64,000 nt of DNA, taken from Candidatus Dormiibacterota bacterium. GTDB lineage: Bacteria > Acidobacteriota > Polarisedimenticolia > Gp22-AA2. This document shows positions 23,649 to 32,085 of the stretch, one piece after another. The DNA lies in assembly GCA_035635555.1 (NCBI GenBank), contig DASQAT010000006.1:62001-126000 (forward strand). The letters are read 5' to 3'. The notes under the pieces are model-generated. The model worked only from the letters and a program-made list of their open reading frames with translations. It had not been told where the DNA came from and searched no databases. Made by a program: the position numbers and the translations under genes. The stretch's first letter is position 1. The number at the start of each line of letters is the position of its first letter.

Positions 23649-25184
23649 ATGCCCGACATCCTTCTCGTCCAGCCCCCTTCGACGCTGCAACGGCTGCAGA
23701 GAATCAAGAGCCGACGGCCCGAGCTCGAGGCGCCCCTTCCCTTCGTCGCCATACCGCCCTATCTCCTCGACGCCGGCTTCCGGGTCCATGTGCTCGATCT
23801 CCGCATCGATGATCTCGGCGTCCTTCGGCGCGCCCTCAGGGAGACGACCCCGCTCATCGCGGGGATCTCGGTGATGCCCGGCAGCATGCTTCTGGACGCC
23901 ATCCGGGTGACCCGAATCATCAAGCGCTGTTCGCCGGCGACCACGGTCGTCTGGGGCGGCACGTTTCCCACTCTGCATCACCGGATCTGCCTTCAGGTGA
24001 AGGAGCTGGACTTCGTGGTCTGCGGCGACGGCGAGGAGACCCTCGCTGAGCTCGCGATCGCGCTGAGAGATTCCGGTCCGAGGACATCTCCGGAGGGGGT
24101 GAGCGGGCTGGCCTACCGGCGGGACGGCTCGATCCATTCGACGCCTCCCAGGCCACCGGTCGATCTCGATCGCCGGCCGATCGGCGCCTGGCACCTCCTC
24201 GAGAAGTACATGCCTCGTTACGTCCGACCCTCGGGTCTCCTCTCCGTCAATACCGCGCGGGGGTGTCCGTACTCGTGCACGTTCTGCTACAACACCGCCA
24301 TCTACCGCGGCTTCAATCGCTATCGCACGAAGAGCATCGATGCGGTCCTCGCCGAGATCGAGCATCTCGTCCGGTCCTACGGGCCGCGCGCCCTGATTTT
24401 CATGGACGACGATTTCCTCGCAAACCGGAAGCGCGGCACAGACCTGCTCGACAGAGTCCATCGACGATTCCCGCACCTTCGGTATCGTATCGATGCCCGG
24501 GCGGATGAGATTCGGGCCCCGGGCATCGCCGGCCAGCTGGCGGGCCAGGGGCTCGAGAGCGTCTTCTTCGGAGTCGAGGGTGTTTCGGGAGAGTTCCTGG
24601 ACCGCATCAGGAAGGGACAGGAGACGGACGATACCATCGAGGCGGCCCGGGCGTGCGCCTCGAACGGTCTGCAGGGCACCTACTCCTTCACCTGCGGCTA
24701 CCCTCAGGAGACCCCCGGCGAGCTCTACGATCGCGTCGAGATGGCCCGGCTGTTGCGAGCCCTGCACCCCGAGGGGCGCTCCCAGATCGAGATCATCTCC
24801 CCGGTGATCGGCACGCCGCTGTATTCGGAGCTCCTTCAGCGGAATTGCGTGCCCGAAGATGATATCGACCGGTGGTGCGGATTCTCCGATTGGAAGAGCG
24901 CCGTGGGGAAGAAGTGGATCTCCGATGCGCGGTTCTACGAGTCGTTCCAGCTGGCGTTCTACCTGGCCTTTTCAAGCGGAAGCCGACTCGATGGCGGGTT
25001 GAGATTTCCCTCGCGCCTCGCTTCGGGCTGGTCGAGGTTCCGGCTCCGCGGCAGGCGGCCGAGGAGGCTGCCGGAATTCAGGCTCGGCAACGGGCTTCTG
25101 AAGGGGATGATCTGGGGACCCTCTCTCAAGAGAGCCCCGATCGGGGGAATGTCGCGCCCCACCCGGCCGCCCGGGCAGGGATAG
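23649..25184 (+). CDS. B12-binding domain radical SAM protein
   Basis: A 511-residue enzyme with an N-terminal cobalamin-binding-like Rossmann domain (DILLVQPPST, residues ~1-150, with GISVMPGSMLLDA and VWGGTFPTLH) and a radical SAM domain beginning NTARGCPYSCTFCYN. The cluster cysteines are C206, C210 and C213. Later FMDDDFLANRKRG and FFGVEGVSGEFLDRIRKGQ are typical of this group. Such proteins methylate or rearrange lipids, peptides and sugars; the reaction here is not identifiable. It is followed 29 bases later by a GT4 glycosyltransferase, pointing to a glycan or lipid context. ATG 23649 is preceded by an in-frame GTG, either of which may start. Confidence 0.82.
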   Translation: MPDILLVQPPSTLQRLQRIKSRRPELEAPLPFVAIPPYLLDAGFRVHVLDLRIDDLGVLRRALRETTPLIAGISVMPGSMLLDAIRVTRIIKRCSPATTVVWGGTFPTLHHRICLQVKELDFVVCGDGEETLAELAIALRDSGPRTSPEGVSGLAYRRDGSIHSTPPRPPVDLDRRPIGAWHLLEKYMPRYVRPSGLLSVNTARGCPYSCTFCYNTAIYRGFNRYRTKSIDAVLAEIEHLVRSYGPRALIFMDDDFLANRKRGTDLLDRVHRRFPHLRYRIDARADEIRAPGIAGQLAGQGLESVFFGVEGVSGEFLDRIRKGQETDDTIEAARACASNGLQGTYSFTCGYPQETPGELYDRVEMARLLRALHPEGRSQIEIISPVIGTPLYSELLQRNCVPEDDIDRWCGFSDWKSAVGKKWISDARFYESFQLAFYLAFSSGSRLDGGLRFPSRLASGWSRFRLRGRRPRRLPEFRLGNGLLKGMIWGPSLKRAPIGGMSRPTRPPGQG

Positions 25185-25213
25185 CCGCTCCCGCGCGCGC
25201 CGCCTCCACGCCG

Positions 25214-26287
25214 ATGCGCATCTGCTACGTCTCGCACTCCGACTCTCATTTCACCCGGCCGTACGTGGACTATTTCTCGCAACGGGGGAACGAGGTCCAC
25301 CTCGTCAGTATTCTCGGTGCCGGGCTGCCTGGCGCAATCAACCACCTTCCCCTGGGCCGGAATTTCAGCCCGACCTTGCGAAGTCTCGGATACCTCCGGG
25401 CGCTTCCGGTCGTCCGGAAGATCCTGAGGTCCCTTCGACCGTGCATCGTCCACGCCCACTATGTCAGCAGCAACGGGGTCCTCGCGGCGTTCTCCGGATG
25501 CCATCCCCTCGTCCTGAGCGCCCGTGGATCGGACCTGCACGGCTTGTGGAACCCGGTCAGGCGGGCGGTCTTGCGCTACGCCCTGACCCGGGCGGATCTC
25601 GTGAACCAGGTGTCCCGCGCGTTCGAGCGGGACCTGATCTCCCTGGGAGCGTCCGCTGCCAGGATCCTGACCCTGAGCCAGGGTGTCGAGTCGGCCCGGT
25701 TCCTTACGCATCGGTCCTCGGCTCCGCAGGACGGCGTCCGGCTGCTCTGCACACGGAGTCTGTCTCCGCACTACAACCCGCGGGGGATCGTCCAGGCCCT
25801 TGCGATCCTGCGATCGCGGCGGGTCTCGTTTCGCTTCTTGTTTGCCGCGGGGGGACCGCAGGAATCCTCGCTCAAACGCGAAGTCGCGCGTCGCGGGCTC
25901 GTCGACCACGTCACGTTTCGCGGCGGCTACACGCAGGACGAGCTCCCGGCCCTCCTGGCGCAGGCGGATGTCTATGTCTCGGCCTCATACTCGGACGGAA
26001 CGAGCGTGTCTCTCCTGGAAGCGATGGCTTCCGGGGCGTTCCCGGTCGTGTCCGACGTGGCGGGCAACCGGGAGTGGATCAGCGGAAACGGAGACGGCCG
26101 GTTGTTCGTCCCGAACGACCCGGGGCACCTCGCGGATTGTCTCCAGGAGGCGATCGAGGGGACCGATCTTCGGCGCTTCGCCGTCCGGACCAACAGACGG
26201 ACGATCGACGCGCGTGGTGAGCGGACCAGGAACCTCGCGGAGCTTGCCGGTGCCTACACGGAACTGTGGGACAGGGCGGCCCGGTGA
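25214..26287 (+). CDS. family 4 glycosyltransferase
   Basis: A 357-residue GT-B glycosyltransferase. It begins MRICYVSHSDSHFTRPYVDYF and has HAHYVSSNGVLAAFSG and LSARGSDLHGLWNP in the acceptor domain. The C-terminal nucleotide-sugar half shows LSQGVESARF, FRGGYTQDELPALLAQADVYVSASYSDGTSVSLLEAMASG (the conserved E-x7-E region) and PVVSDVAGNREWI. It transfers a sugar from an activated donor to an unknown glycan. The reading frame is open well upstream, but the first plausible N-terminus of the fold is ATG 25214. Likely cotranscribed with the radical SAM gene. Confidence 0.83.
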   Translation: MRICYVSHSDSHFTRPYVDYFSQRGNEVHLVSILGAGLPGAINHLPLGRNFSPTLRSLGYLRALPVVRKILRSLRPCIVHAHYVSSNGVLAAFSGCHPLVLSARGSDLHGLWNPVRRAVLRYALTRADLVNQVSRAFERDLISLGASAARILTLSQGVESARFLTHRSSAPQDGVRLLCTRSLSPHYNPRGIVQALAILRSRRVSFRFLFAAGGPQESSLKREVARRGLVDHVTFRGGYTQDELPALLAQADVYVSASYSDGTSVSLLEAMASGAFPVVSDVAGNREWISGNGDGRLFVPNDPGHLADCLQEAIEGTDLRRFAVRTNRRTIDARGERTRNLAELAGAYTELWDRAAR

Positions 26288-26306
26288 CCGTGCGCGTTCC
26301 CGAGGG

Positions 26307-27377
26307 TCACCGCGGTCGCGAGCGAAGCGCGGAAATCCAGGCGCCAAGACTTCGATCCAGGGCCCCGAGATACGACTTCAGGACGGGCGTCGTCCCGCCG
26401 GAGAACCTGGCGAACTGCTCGCGAAGACAATCCATCATGTCGAGGTAGTCCTGGGGCTCAACCTCCTCGCAGACCCGATCGAGCAGGTCGAGGAACTGCT
26501 CGTTCACGAGGTGAGCGAGATGCTCCTCACGCACGTTCGTGGCGGCGGGTCCGATTCTCGTGTGCCGCACCAGGGGCTGTCCCACGCTCATTCGGTCCCC
26601 ACGGCGATCCATCAGCGTCTTCAGAATGAAGCCCCCCCAGATGTCGCCGTAGCGGTTGATCCTCCACCCGGGCATGATCTCGACATTCATCGGGAGCTGA
26701 TAGATCGCGGGGATGAGGGATCGACTGAATTGCATGTTTCCCGAACAGACCGAGATCATCGTCCCTTTGGGAACGGCGACGTTTTCGACCCTGAGGGCGG
26801 CATCCTGGTAGTCGTCGGCGCCCCCCGAGATTCGATCCACGGCGTTGATGTCCAGAAACCCCGTCCACAGCCCCAGGTTCATCCGGACGGGACCGTGATC
26901 ACCGGCGTCCACCGTCCAGGGCGTGTAATCGACGCGTGCCGAGTATGGAAACCCGCGCGGGTACTGCGATCGAATCGCCGGGTCGTCGTAGAGATCGAAG
27001 ATGTTGAAGTGTCTTCCGGATCCCGAGATCCCGGCCCGTCCCCCGGAGACGAAGAGCGAGGTGACCCGGCTGATGAATTCGGGGGACTCGACGATGCAGT
27101 CGTCGTCGAGAGCCACGATGATTTCATCGGCGTCGCCTTCCCTCCAGGCGATGTAGAACCCGAGATCCCGGCAGGCCCCGTTCCCCGTGGGGATGGCGAT
27201 CTCGTTCCTCCCGAGCAGGCGGGTCCGGTCCGATCGATCGTAGACCTCGAACTGGCGATGATCGATCCGGATCGATCCTGCCGTGTCATCAATCACGATG
27301 AATCGACAGCCATGGTCGATCAAAGGGGCCAGGGACCTCAGGTTCACGCCGCGGCATGTAGGAATGACGACGATCAC
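26307..27377 (-). CDS. RGP-family protein (UDP-arabinopyranose mutase/alpha-glucan-protein-like)
   Basis: A 356-residue protein with MIVVIPTCRGVNL at the N-terminus, DEIIVALDDDCIVES (DDD metal/nucleotide-sugar motif), a tryptophan- and tyrosine-rich middle (VDYTPWTVDAGDHGPVRMNLGLW), VCSGNMQFSRSLIPAIYQLPM and YGDIWGGFILKTL. This is the pattern of reversibly glycosylated polypeptides, which in plants interconvert UDP-arabinopyranose and UDP-arabinofuranose; bacterial members are found in glycan loci. A role in supplying a furanose sugar or in glycosyl transfer is inferred. It starts within the stop of the neighbouring GT4 gene (ATGA overlap), so the two are coupled. Confidence 0.75.
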   Translation of the reverse strand: MIVVIPTCRGVNLRSLAPLIDHGCRFIVIDDTAGSIRIDHRQFEVYDRSDRTRLLGRNEIAIPTGNGACRDLGFYIAWREGDADEIIVALDDDCIVESPEFISRVTSLFVSGGRAGISGSGRHFNIFDLYDDPAIRSQYPRGFPYSARVDYTPWTVDAGDHGPVRMNLGLWTGFLDINAVDRISGGADDYQDAALRVENVAVPKGTMISVCSGNMQFSRSLIPAIYQLPMNVEIMPGWRINRYGDIWGGFILKTLMDRRGDRMSVGQPLVRHTRIGPAATNVREEHLAHLVNEQFLDLLDRVCEEVEPQDYLDMMDCLREQFARFSGGTTPVLKSYLGALDRSLGAWISALRSRPR

Positions 27378-28606
27378 GACGGCGCCCCATGGCCGTCCAG
27401 GCTTGCCAGGAGGACGTTTTCGAGGCGGTCCGCCAGGGCGTTCACATCATGATGCTCGCGCGCCCAGGCGATGCCGCGCCGGCCCATGGCGCAGCGGGTG
27501 TCGAAGCGCAGATCGGCCATCGATGCGAGGGCGGCCGCCAGCGCTTCAGGGTCTTCGCCCTTCACGGAGATTCCAGCGTGCGCCTCGAGGACGGGGTCGT
27601 AGGTGGACTCTCCGGATGTCACGATCGGCCGGCCGGACATCAAGTAGTCGCACAACTTGCTCATGCTCAGCCCATACTGGTACACGGGTGAATTCTTGAA
27701 CGAACAAATCAGGCAATCGGCCGCCGCCATGGCTTCGGGAGCCCGGGACTTCGGGATCGGATCGCGGATCTCGACGTTCCGGAGCCCCAGGCTCCGGGCG
27801 CGGGCGACCAGCCTGTCCCTGTCGGAACCGTGCCCGATGAGAACGATGCGGACGTCATCCCGACGATTGCCCGCCAGGATGCGTGCGGCGTCGAGGATGA
27901 CGTCCAGGGCCATGCTCTGGACGAAACTGCCGAGATACAGGGCGGTGAAAGGCGGCCCATGATCCACGTACTCGGGCAGATTCTCGTAACGCGCGGGGTC
28001 GATCACATGAGGGATCCAGACGATTTTCCCGACGTCCAGACCCCGGCCGCTGACGTAGTCCTGGGTGTTGCGCCACAGCATGATGACGCGCTCGGCCGCC
28101 GTGAACAGGACCGTTTCGGCCATCCTCAGGGCTCGTGCCTGGACGCTTCCAGGCGTCATGCGGCCGAAATCGATCAGCACCTGGGGCCAGAGATCCGGCA
28201 CCTCGACCACGAAGGGAGCGGCCGTCAGGCGCGCGAGGGTCAGACCCGCCAGCGCCGCACACGGATGAACCGAGCATCCGATGACGACGTCCGGCCTCGG
28301 CAACGTCGTCAAGGCGCGCGCCAGAGCCAGGACGCCGTATCCCATCATGTTCACGATCCGGCGCCAGTCGTTGGAGGCGTAAGGGTAGCCACGAAGCCAG
28401 ATGAACCGGACATCGTCGCGCACCTCCGTCCGCGACAGCCGCAGGAGGGAATCGATGTGTTCCTCCCTGAGGCGATAATGGCTGAAGCTCGACGCGAATA
28501 CGGTGGTCTCGTGGCCCTTCCTGACGAGCGCGCGGCAAAGCTCGAACGTGCGTGTCGCCGATCCATCGGGGGATTCGGCGTAGTGGTTGAAGATCCAGAC
28601 GTTCAT
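27374..28606 (-). CDS. family 4 glycosyltransferase (WbuB-like)
   Basis: A 410-residue GT-B glycosyltransferase beginning MNVWIFNHYAESPDGSATRTFELCRAL, as in WbuB/capsular GT4 enzymes. It continues VEVPDLWPQVLIDFG, WIPHVIDPARYENLP, ALYLGSFVQSMALDVILDAARIL and a donor-site segment YQYGLSMSKLCDYLMSGRPIV. ATG 28606 has GGGAGGACG upstream; a longer in-frame reading to 28690 has no family-like sequence. It is divergent from the membrane protein gene at 28681 and leads into the RGP gene. The sugar and acceptor are unknown. Confidence 0.83.
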   Translation of the reverse strand: MNVWIFNHYAESPDGSATRTFELCRALVRKGHETTVFASSFSHYRLREEHIDSLLRLSRTEVRDDVRFIWLRGYPYASNDWRRIVNMMGYGVLALARALTTLPRPDVVIGCSVHPCAALAGLTLARLTAAPFVVEVPDLWPQVLIDFGRMTPGSVQARALRMAETVLFTAAERVIMLWRNTQDYVSGRGLDVGKIVWIPHVIDPARYENLPEYVDHGPPFTALYLGSFVQSMALDVILDAARILAGNRRDDVRIVLIGHGSDRDRLVARARSLGLRNVEIRDPIPKSRAPEAMAAADCLICSFKNSPVYQYGLSMSKLCDYLMSGRPIVTSGESTYDPVLEAHAGISVKGEDPEALAAALASMADLRFDTRCAMGRRGIAWAREHHDVNALADRLENVLLASLDGHGAPS

Positions 28607-28680
28607 GCGGCGAACGTCCTCCCGGGTCGGGATCGATGATGTGCTGAGAGTGTCTCGGGACGATTTACATCGAGCCTCCC

Positions 28681-30180
28681 ATGATGTCAACCGGAATTTC
28701 GAGGATGGCGGCCCGAGCGCCGTGGCGAGATGTCATCGTCCTTGGGGCCACGGTCGCGCTCGCGCAGACTCTCTGGATCGCGCTGCCCTCCGAGTTGCGA
28801 CGGAACGAGAGCGGTGACTACCTGGGATTCTACGAGCCCGTTGCCCGCAGTCTTTGCGCAGGACGAGGAATCGTCACTTCCGCAGGTGAACCCGCGACCC
28901 GCTATCCCCCCGGGTACCCGTTCCTTCTCGCGTGCGTCTTCCGGGCGGCCGCCCTGACCCACCTCTCCGACGAGGCGGCGATACGGGCGTTTCACCTTCT
29001 CTGCGCCGGAATCACGACGGTCCTGCTCCGGCGACTCGCCCGGCGGCTGTGGTCCAGTCGTGAGGCGCTGGCGGTGGCCCTCGCCTGGATCACCTATCCG
29101 CCGGCTCTGTGGCTGACCCGGCAACCGAGCAGCGAGCTTCCCTTCCTGATCCCGTTTTTCGGGGCCGCCCTCGCCTTCGTGAAGGGGTGGCGCCAACGGC
29201 GGCACCGGGCGCTCTGGTTCTTCCTCGCGGGGACGCAGGCGGGGATCGCCTCACTCATCCGGCCGATCGGAGCCGGATTGGGAATCCTGCTCGTGTCCTT
29301 GATCTGGCTCGTGAGGTCGGGATCGGGGGGGCGTCACCGCATCGTCCTGTCCGTCGCGCTGCTTCTCGGCAATGCGACCCTGGTCGTTCCGTGGGAGGCG
29401 TTCGCGTGGAGGACGACCGGCCGGTGGGTGCCCCTGAGCGCGGGCAGCCCGGCGAGCGTCCTGGACGGCTGGACCTACGCCGTGAATCCGGACAAGGTCC
29501 ACCACCCTGGCCTCCCGCTGCCCGGCGACGTCGAGAGCCTGATGTCCACGTTCCTGTCCCGGCGCGATGAGTTCGTAACCGTCTCGAACGCCGTGGTCGT
29601 GATCCTCCAGGAGTCGCTGGCCCGCCCTCGGGCCGCGCTGGAGCTCGTGGCGCTGAAGGCCGCCCGGAGCTGGTACGCGACGGACAGCGGGCGGTTCGAA
29701 TCTGCGACACTCCTGATCCAGTCGGTCTATGCCGGCGCGATCCTCCTCGCCACCTGGTTCGCCTGGAGACGTGGTGGGGCGCGGCGGCGCCTGGCTTCCG
29801 CAGTGTGGCTCGTGCTCGCCTACTTCTGGGGGCTGACGATCCTGGTCCTCTCGATCGCCAGATACATGGTCCCGGCCATCGGGCTGGGCTTCCTCCTGTT
29901 GCCGCACATCGGTCGCATTCAGCTTCGAGGCACGAGGAGCGCGACACAGACAGCCCCCGCCACCGGAACCCGAGCCTGCCAGACCGAGGGCCGTCAGGCC
30001 GGCCCTCAGGACGCGCATCGGCCGGCCGATCGCGGGCGTCTCACCTGCATCCCTCGAACAGCTGCAGCGACATGCCGCTGGGGACCGAGTCGGGCACGCG
30101 GTCGCAGAAATCGAGCACGCGCGGATCGAACAGGCCCTCGCGCACGAAATCCACCAGGTCGCGGAACTCGTCGTCGGTGA
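28681..30180 (+). CDS. multi-spanning GT-C/PMT-like membrane glycosyltransferase with antisense-derived tail
   Basis: A 499-residue membrane protein with about nine to ten hydrophobic helices between residues ~15 and ~410. The first loop carries ESGDYLGFYEPVARSL and PATRYPPGYPFLLA, the acidic loop and proline-rich segment seen in dolichyl-phosphate-mannose-protein mannosyltransferase-like GT-C enzymes, which use lipid-linked sugars at the outer face of the membrane. The hydrophobic part ends around LPHIGRIQLRG. The remaining ~85 residues are Arg/Ala/Thr-rich, and the last 140 bases are antisense to the cytochrome gene, so this tail is doubtful. No strong ribosome site; ATG 28681 and 28684 are both possible. 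Confidence 0.68.
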   Translation: MMSTGISRMAARAPWRDVIVLGATVALAQTLWIALPSELRRNESGDYLGFYEPVARSLCAGRGIVTSAGEPATRYPPGYPFLLACVFRAAALTHLSDEAAIRAFHLLCAGITTVLLRRLARRLWSSREALAVALAWITYPPALWLTRQPSSELPFLIPFFGAALAFVKGWRQRRHRALWFFLAGTQAGIASLIRPIGAGLGILLVSLIWLVRSGSGGRHRIVLSVALLLGNATLVVPWEAFAWRTTGRWVPLSAGSPASVLDGWTYAVNPDKVHHPGLPLPGDVESLMSTFLSRRDEFVTVSNAVVVILQESLARPRAALELVALKAARSWYATDSGRFESATLLIQSVYAGAILLATWFAWRRGGARRRLASAVWLVLAYFWGLTILVLSIARYMVPAIGLGFLLLPHIGRIQLRGTRSATQTAPATGTRACQTEGRQAGPQDAHRPADRGRLTCIPRTAAATCRWGPSRARGRRNRARADRTGPRARNPPGRGTRRR

Positions 30181-31588
30181 GCCGGATCGGTTTCTGCAGA
30201 AGCGCGTCGATTCCGGCCTGGAGAATCCCCTTGAACGGGCCCGGAATCAGGTCGGCCGGCAGGTTGTTGGCGGCCGGATCGTAGCGGCGCAGGGAGCGAT
30301 CGACGTCGAGATGGTGCGCGATCGCCGCCTCCAGCGTGCCGAAAGCGCCGTTGTGGAAGAAGCCGGGGGCGACCTTGAGATTGCGCAGCGGCGCCGTGCG
30401 GAACATGTAGCGCAGTGCCGGATCCCCCTCGGTCTGCTCGAAGCCGAAGTCCTCGTTCTCGCCCGGGCCGTCGAAGATGGTGTCGCCGGTCCCGACGCCG
30501 AACACCGGCGCCACCTGGGGTCCGCCGATGCGGTGCGGCTTGAAGTCGCTGAACATTTCGTTCGAGCCGCCCCCCACCGCGTGGCAGGCGACGCAGCCGG
30601 CGTTGCCGAAGAACTGGAGCGCCCCGCGCTTCTGCCCGGTCGTCAAGGCGCCGGTCTCGCCGCGCGCGTAGCGGTCGAGCGGCGCGTTGGCGGCTTTGAG
30701 GCTCGTCTGGAATTCGGCGATGGCGAGTCGGCGCATGTCGATCGTGATTCCTCCGGCGGGGAGTGGGACTCCACCGTTGAACACCTCGCCGAATTTAGCC
30801 AGGTAGGTTGCGTTCGCGTTGAGCCGCGCGTTGACTGCGGCCTGGATCGGGAAGTTGTGGAAGCCGGTCCCGTCCGGCGCCGGAAGGGGCTGTCCCAGGC
30901 CGTCGTCGAACTGGTAATGACGCGGGCCGAAGGGCCCGGGGTTGGCCGCGATGCCGTTGAATCCCGCCATCTCCACCAGCTCGGTGGACGGAAGCGAGCC
31001 CTGCGACGCCAGGAGCGTCGGCACTCCCGTCACGACGTTCTCGGGCGGCGGGAACTTGAATCCGAGCGAGCCATCGAAGGGATCGCCGGAGACCGCGACG
31101 AAGCGCGGCGTCCACATCAGCGCCGGATAGAAGGCGGTGTTGGCGACCAGGGGCGAGCGCCTCTGGTTGCGCGGACCGTGGCGGTCCGGGCCGACGACGC
31201 CGTTGTTCTGGACGCCGATCGCCATCCTCTGGGAGTCGCCGAACCCGAACGCCGGGGCGTGGCATCCTGCGCAGGAGTTGTCGTCGTGCAGGCCCAGGAT
31301 CTTGTCGAAGAAGAGAAGCCGGCCGAGGTCGGCGCGTTTCGAATCGATCGGACGGCCGAGCCGCGCCTCCAGCTTGGACTCGGTGCGGCCGGTGAACCCG
31401 GCCCGGGTCAGCGCCGCGGCGAGGCGGCTATCGAGGTCATGAGCGCCGGGGGCCGCGGCACCGGCGGCGGGCGACTGCGCCGCCGCGCCCCGCGAGAGCC
31501 CGACCGCCGCGCCGGCGGTGACCACGAGAAGCAGTCCCAGGAGCGCAGATCGACGATACCTGTCCGGGAAGCCGGCCAAGACTGACAT
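30041..31588 (-). CDS. di-haem cytochrome c peroxidase/MauG-family protein, exported
   Basis: A 515-residue precursor with a signal peptide (hydrophobic LLGLLLVVTAGAAVGLS, residues ~15-35). Two haem c motifs are visible: CAGCH near residue 107 in NSCAGCHAPAFGFGD, and CVACH near residue 340 after FFGNAGCVACHAVGGG. LGRLLFFDKILGLHDDNSC and the late FRTAPLRNLKVAPGFFHNGAFGTLEAAIAHHL are typical of CCP/MauG proteins, which reduce peroxide or carry out long-range oxidation in the periplasm. ATG 31588 follows AGAGAGG. Its partner may be the divergent DUF1111 cytochrome. The exact substrate is undetermined. Confidence 0.87.
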   Translation of the reverse strand: MSVLAGFPDRYRRSALLGLLLVVTAGAAVGLSRGAAAQSPAAGAAAPGAHDLDSRLAAALTRAGFTGRTESKLEARLGRPIDSKRADLGRLLFFDKILGLHDDNSCAGCHAPAFGFGDSQRMAIGVQNNGVVGPDRHGPRNQRRSPLVANTAFYPALMWTPRFVAVSGDPFDGSLGFKFPPPENVVTGVPTLLASQGSLPSTELVEMAGFNGIAANPGPFGPRHYQFDDGLGQPLPAPDGTGFHNFPIQAAVNARLNANATYLAKFGEVFNGGVPLPAGGITIDMRRLAIAEFQTSLKAANAPLDRYARGETGALTTGQKRGALQFFGNAGCVACHAVGGGSNEMFSDFKPHRIGGPQVAPVFGVGTGDTIFDGPGENEDFGFEQTEGDPALRYMFRTAPLRNLKVAPGFFHNGAFGTLEAAIAHHLDVDRSLRRYDPAANNLPADLIPGPFKGILQAGIDALLQKPIRLTDDEFRDLVDFVREGLFDPRVLDFCDRVPDSVPSGMSLQLFEGCR

Positions 31589-32085
31589 GTTGCACCTCTC
31601 TCATCCTGGAGGGGACGGCCGTCCGCCCCGCGTGAGCCTGATATGTTTCAAAGTCGTGCGCCGCGCGCAGTCGATTGTGGCCGGGAATATACGACGCCCG
31701 GGAGGGGCCGGGCAAGGAATTTTCGAGGGTGGATCGGGGGGGCGTGGGCGATTCCGGGCGGGCCCCGCGCGTATGTCGCGTCCCCCGGCAGGCGTATGAA
31801 GTCTCGTCTCCATTCCATAGGAGAGAGACCGGGGTCCGCCGTGTCGCGACGCTCTCCGGCGGCCGGGCTGCGTGGTTTCCCGACGCGCGCGCCGCGGATC
31901 TCGGCATTCCGGCGACGTTCCCGGCGCTCCGCCGTGATCAAATTCGTCACCTGCGCCCGTTCGCTTGAATCCCGATCTCACGCGCCGATATTTCCGGTAC
32001 ACCTCGAGAACGCACGGACGGGAGTTGCGACGCAAGCCCGCTTTCCTCGCGGCGGCGGGCCGGGGTGCAGGGAGGAGGACCCGAC
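31589..32085. other. 497-base divergent intergenic region
   Basis: Lies between two cytochrome genes transcribed apart. Several short frames are open but none has coding character or a ribosome site. A minus-strand promoter is seen at 31686-31715. Nothing comparable was found for the plus-strand gene, although GGAGGAGG stands ahead of its ATG. No repeats or hairpins with T-runs were noticed. Confidence 0.6.
31686..31715 (-). promoter_or_regulatory. candidate promoter of the cytochrome c peroxidase gene
   Basis: Minus strand TTGCCC (31715-31710), 18 bases, TATATT (31691-31686). This predicts a leader of about 90 bases before ATG 31588. Confidence 0.45.

Noticed and set aside
31620-32085. Short open frames on both strands in the gap between the cytochrome genes
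   Set aside because: They have no ribosome sites, no recognisable motifs and mutually overlapping frames, as expected by chance in GC-rich sequence.
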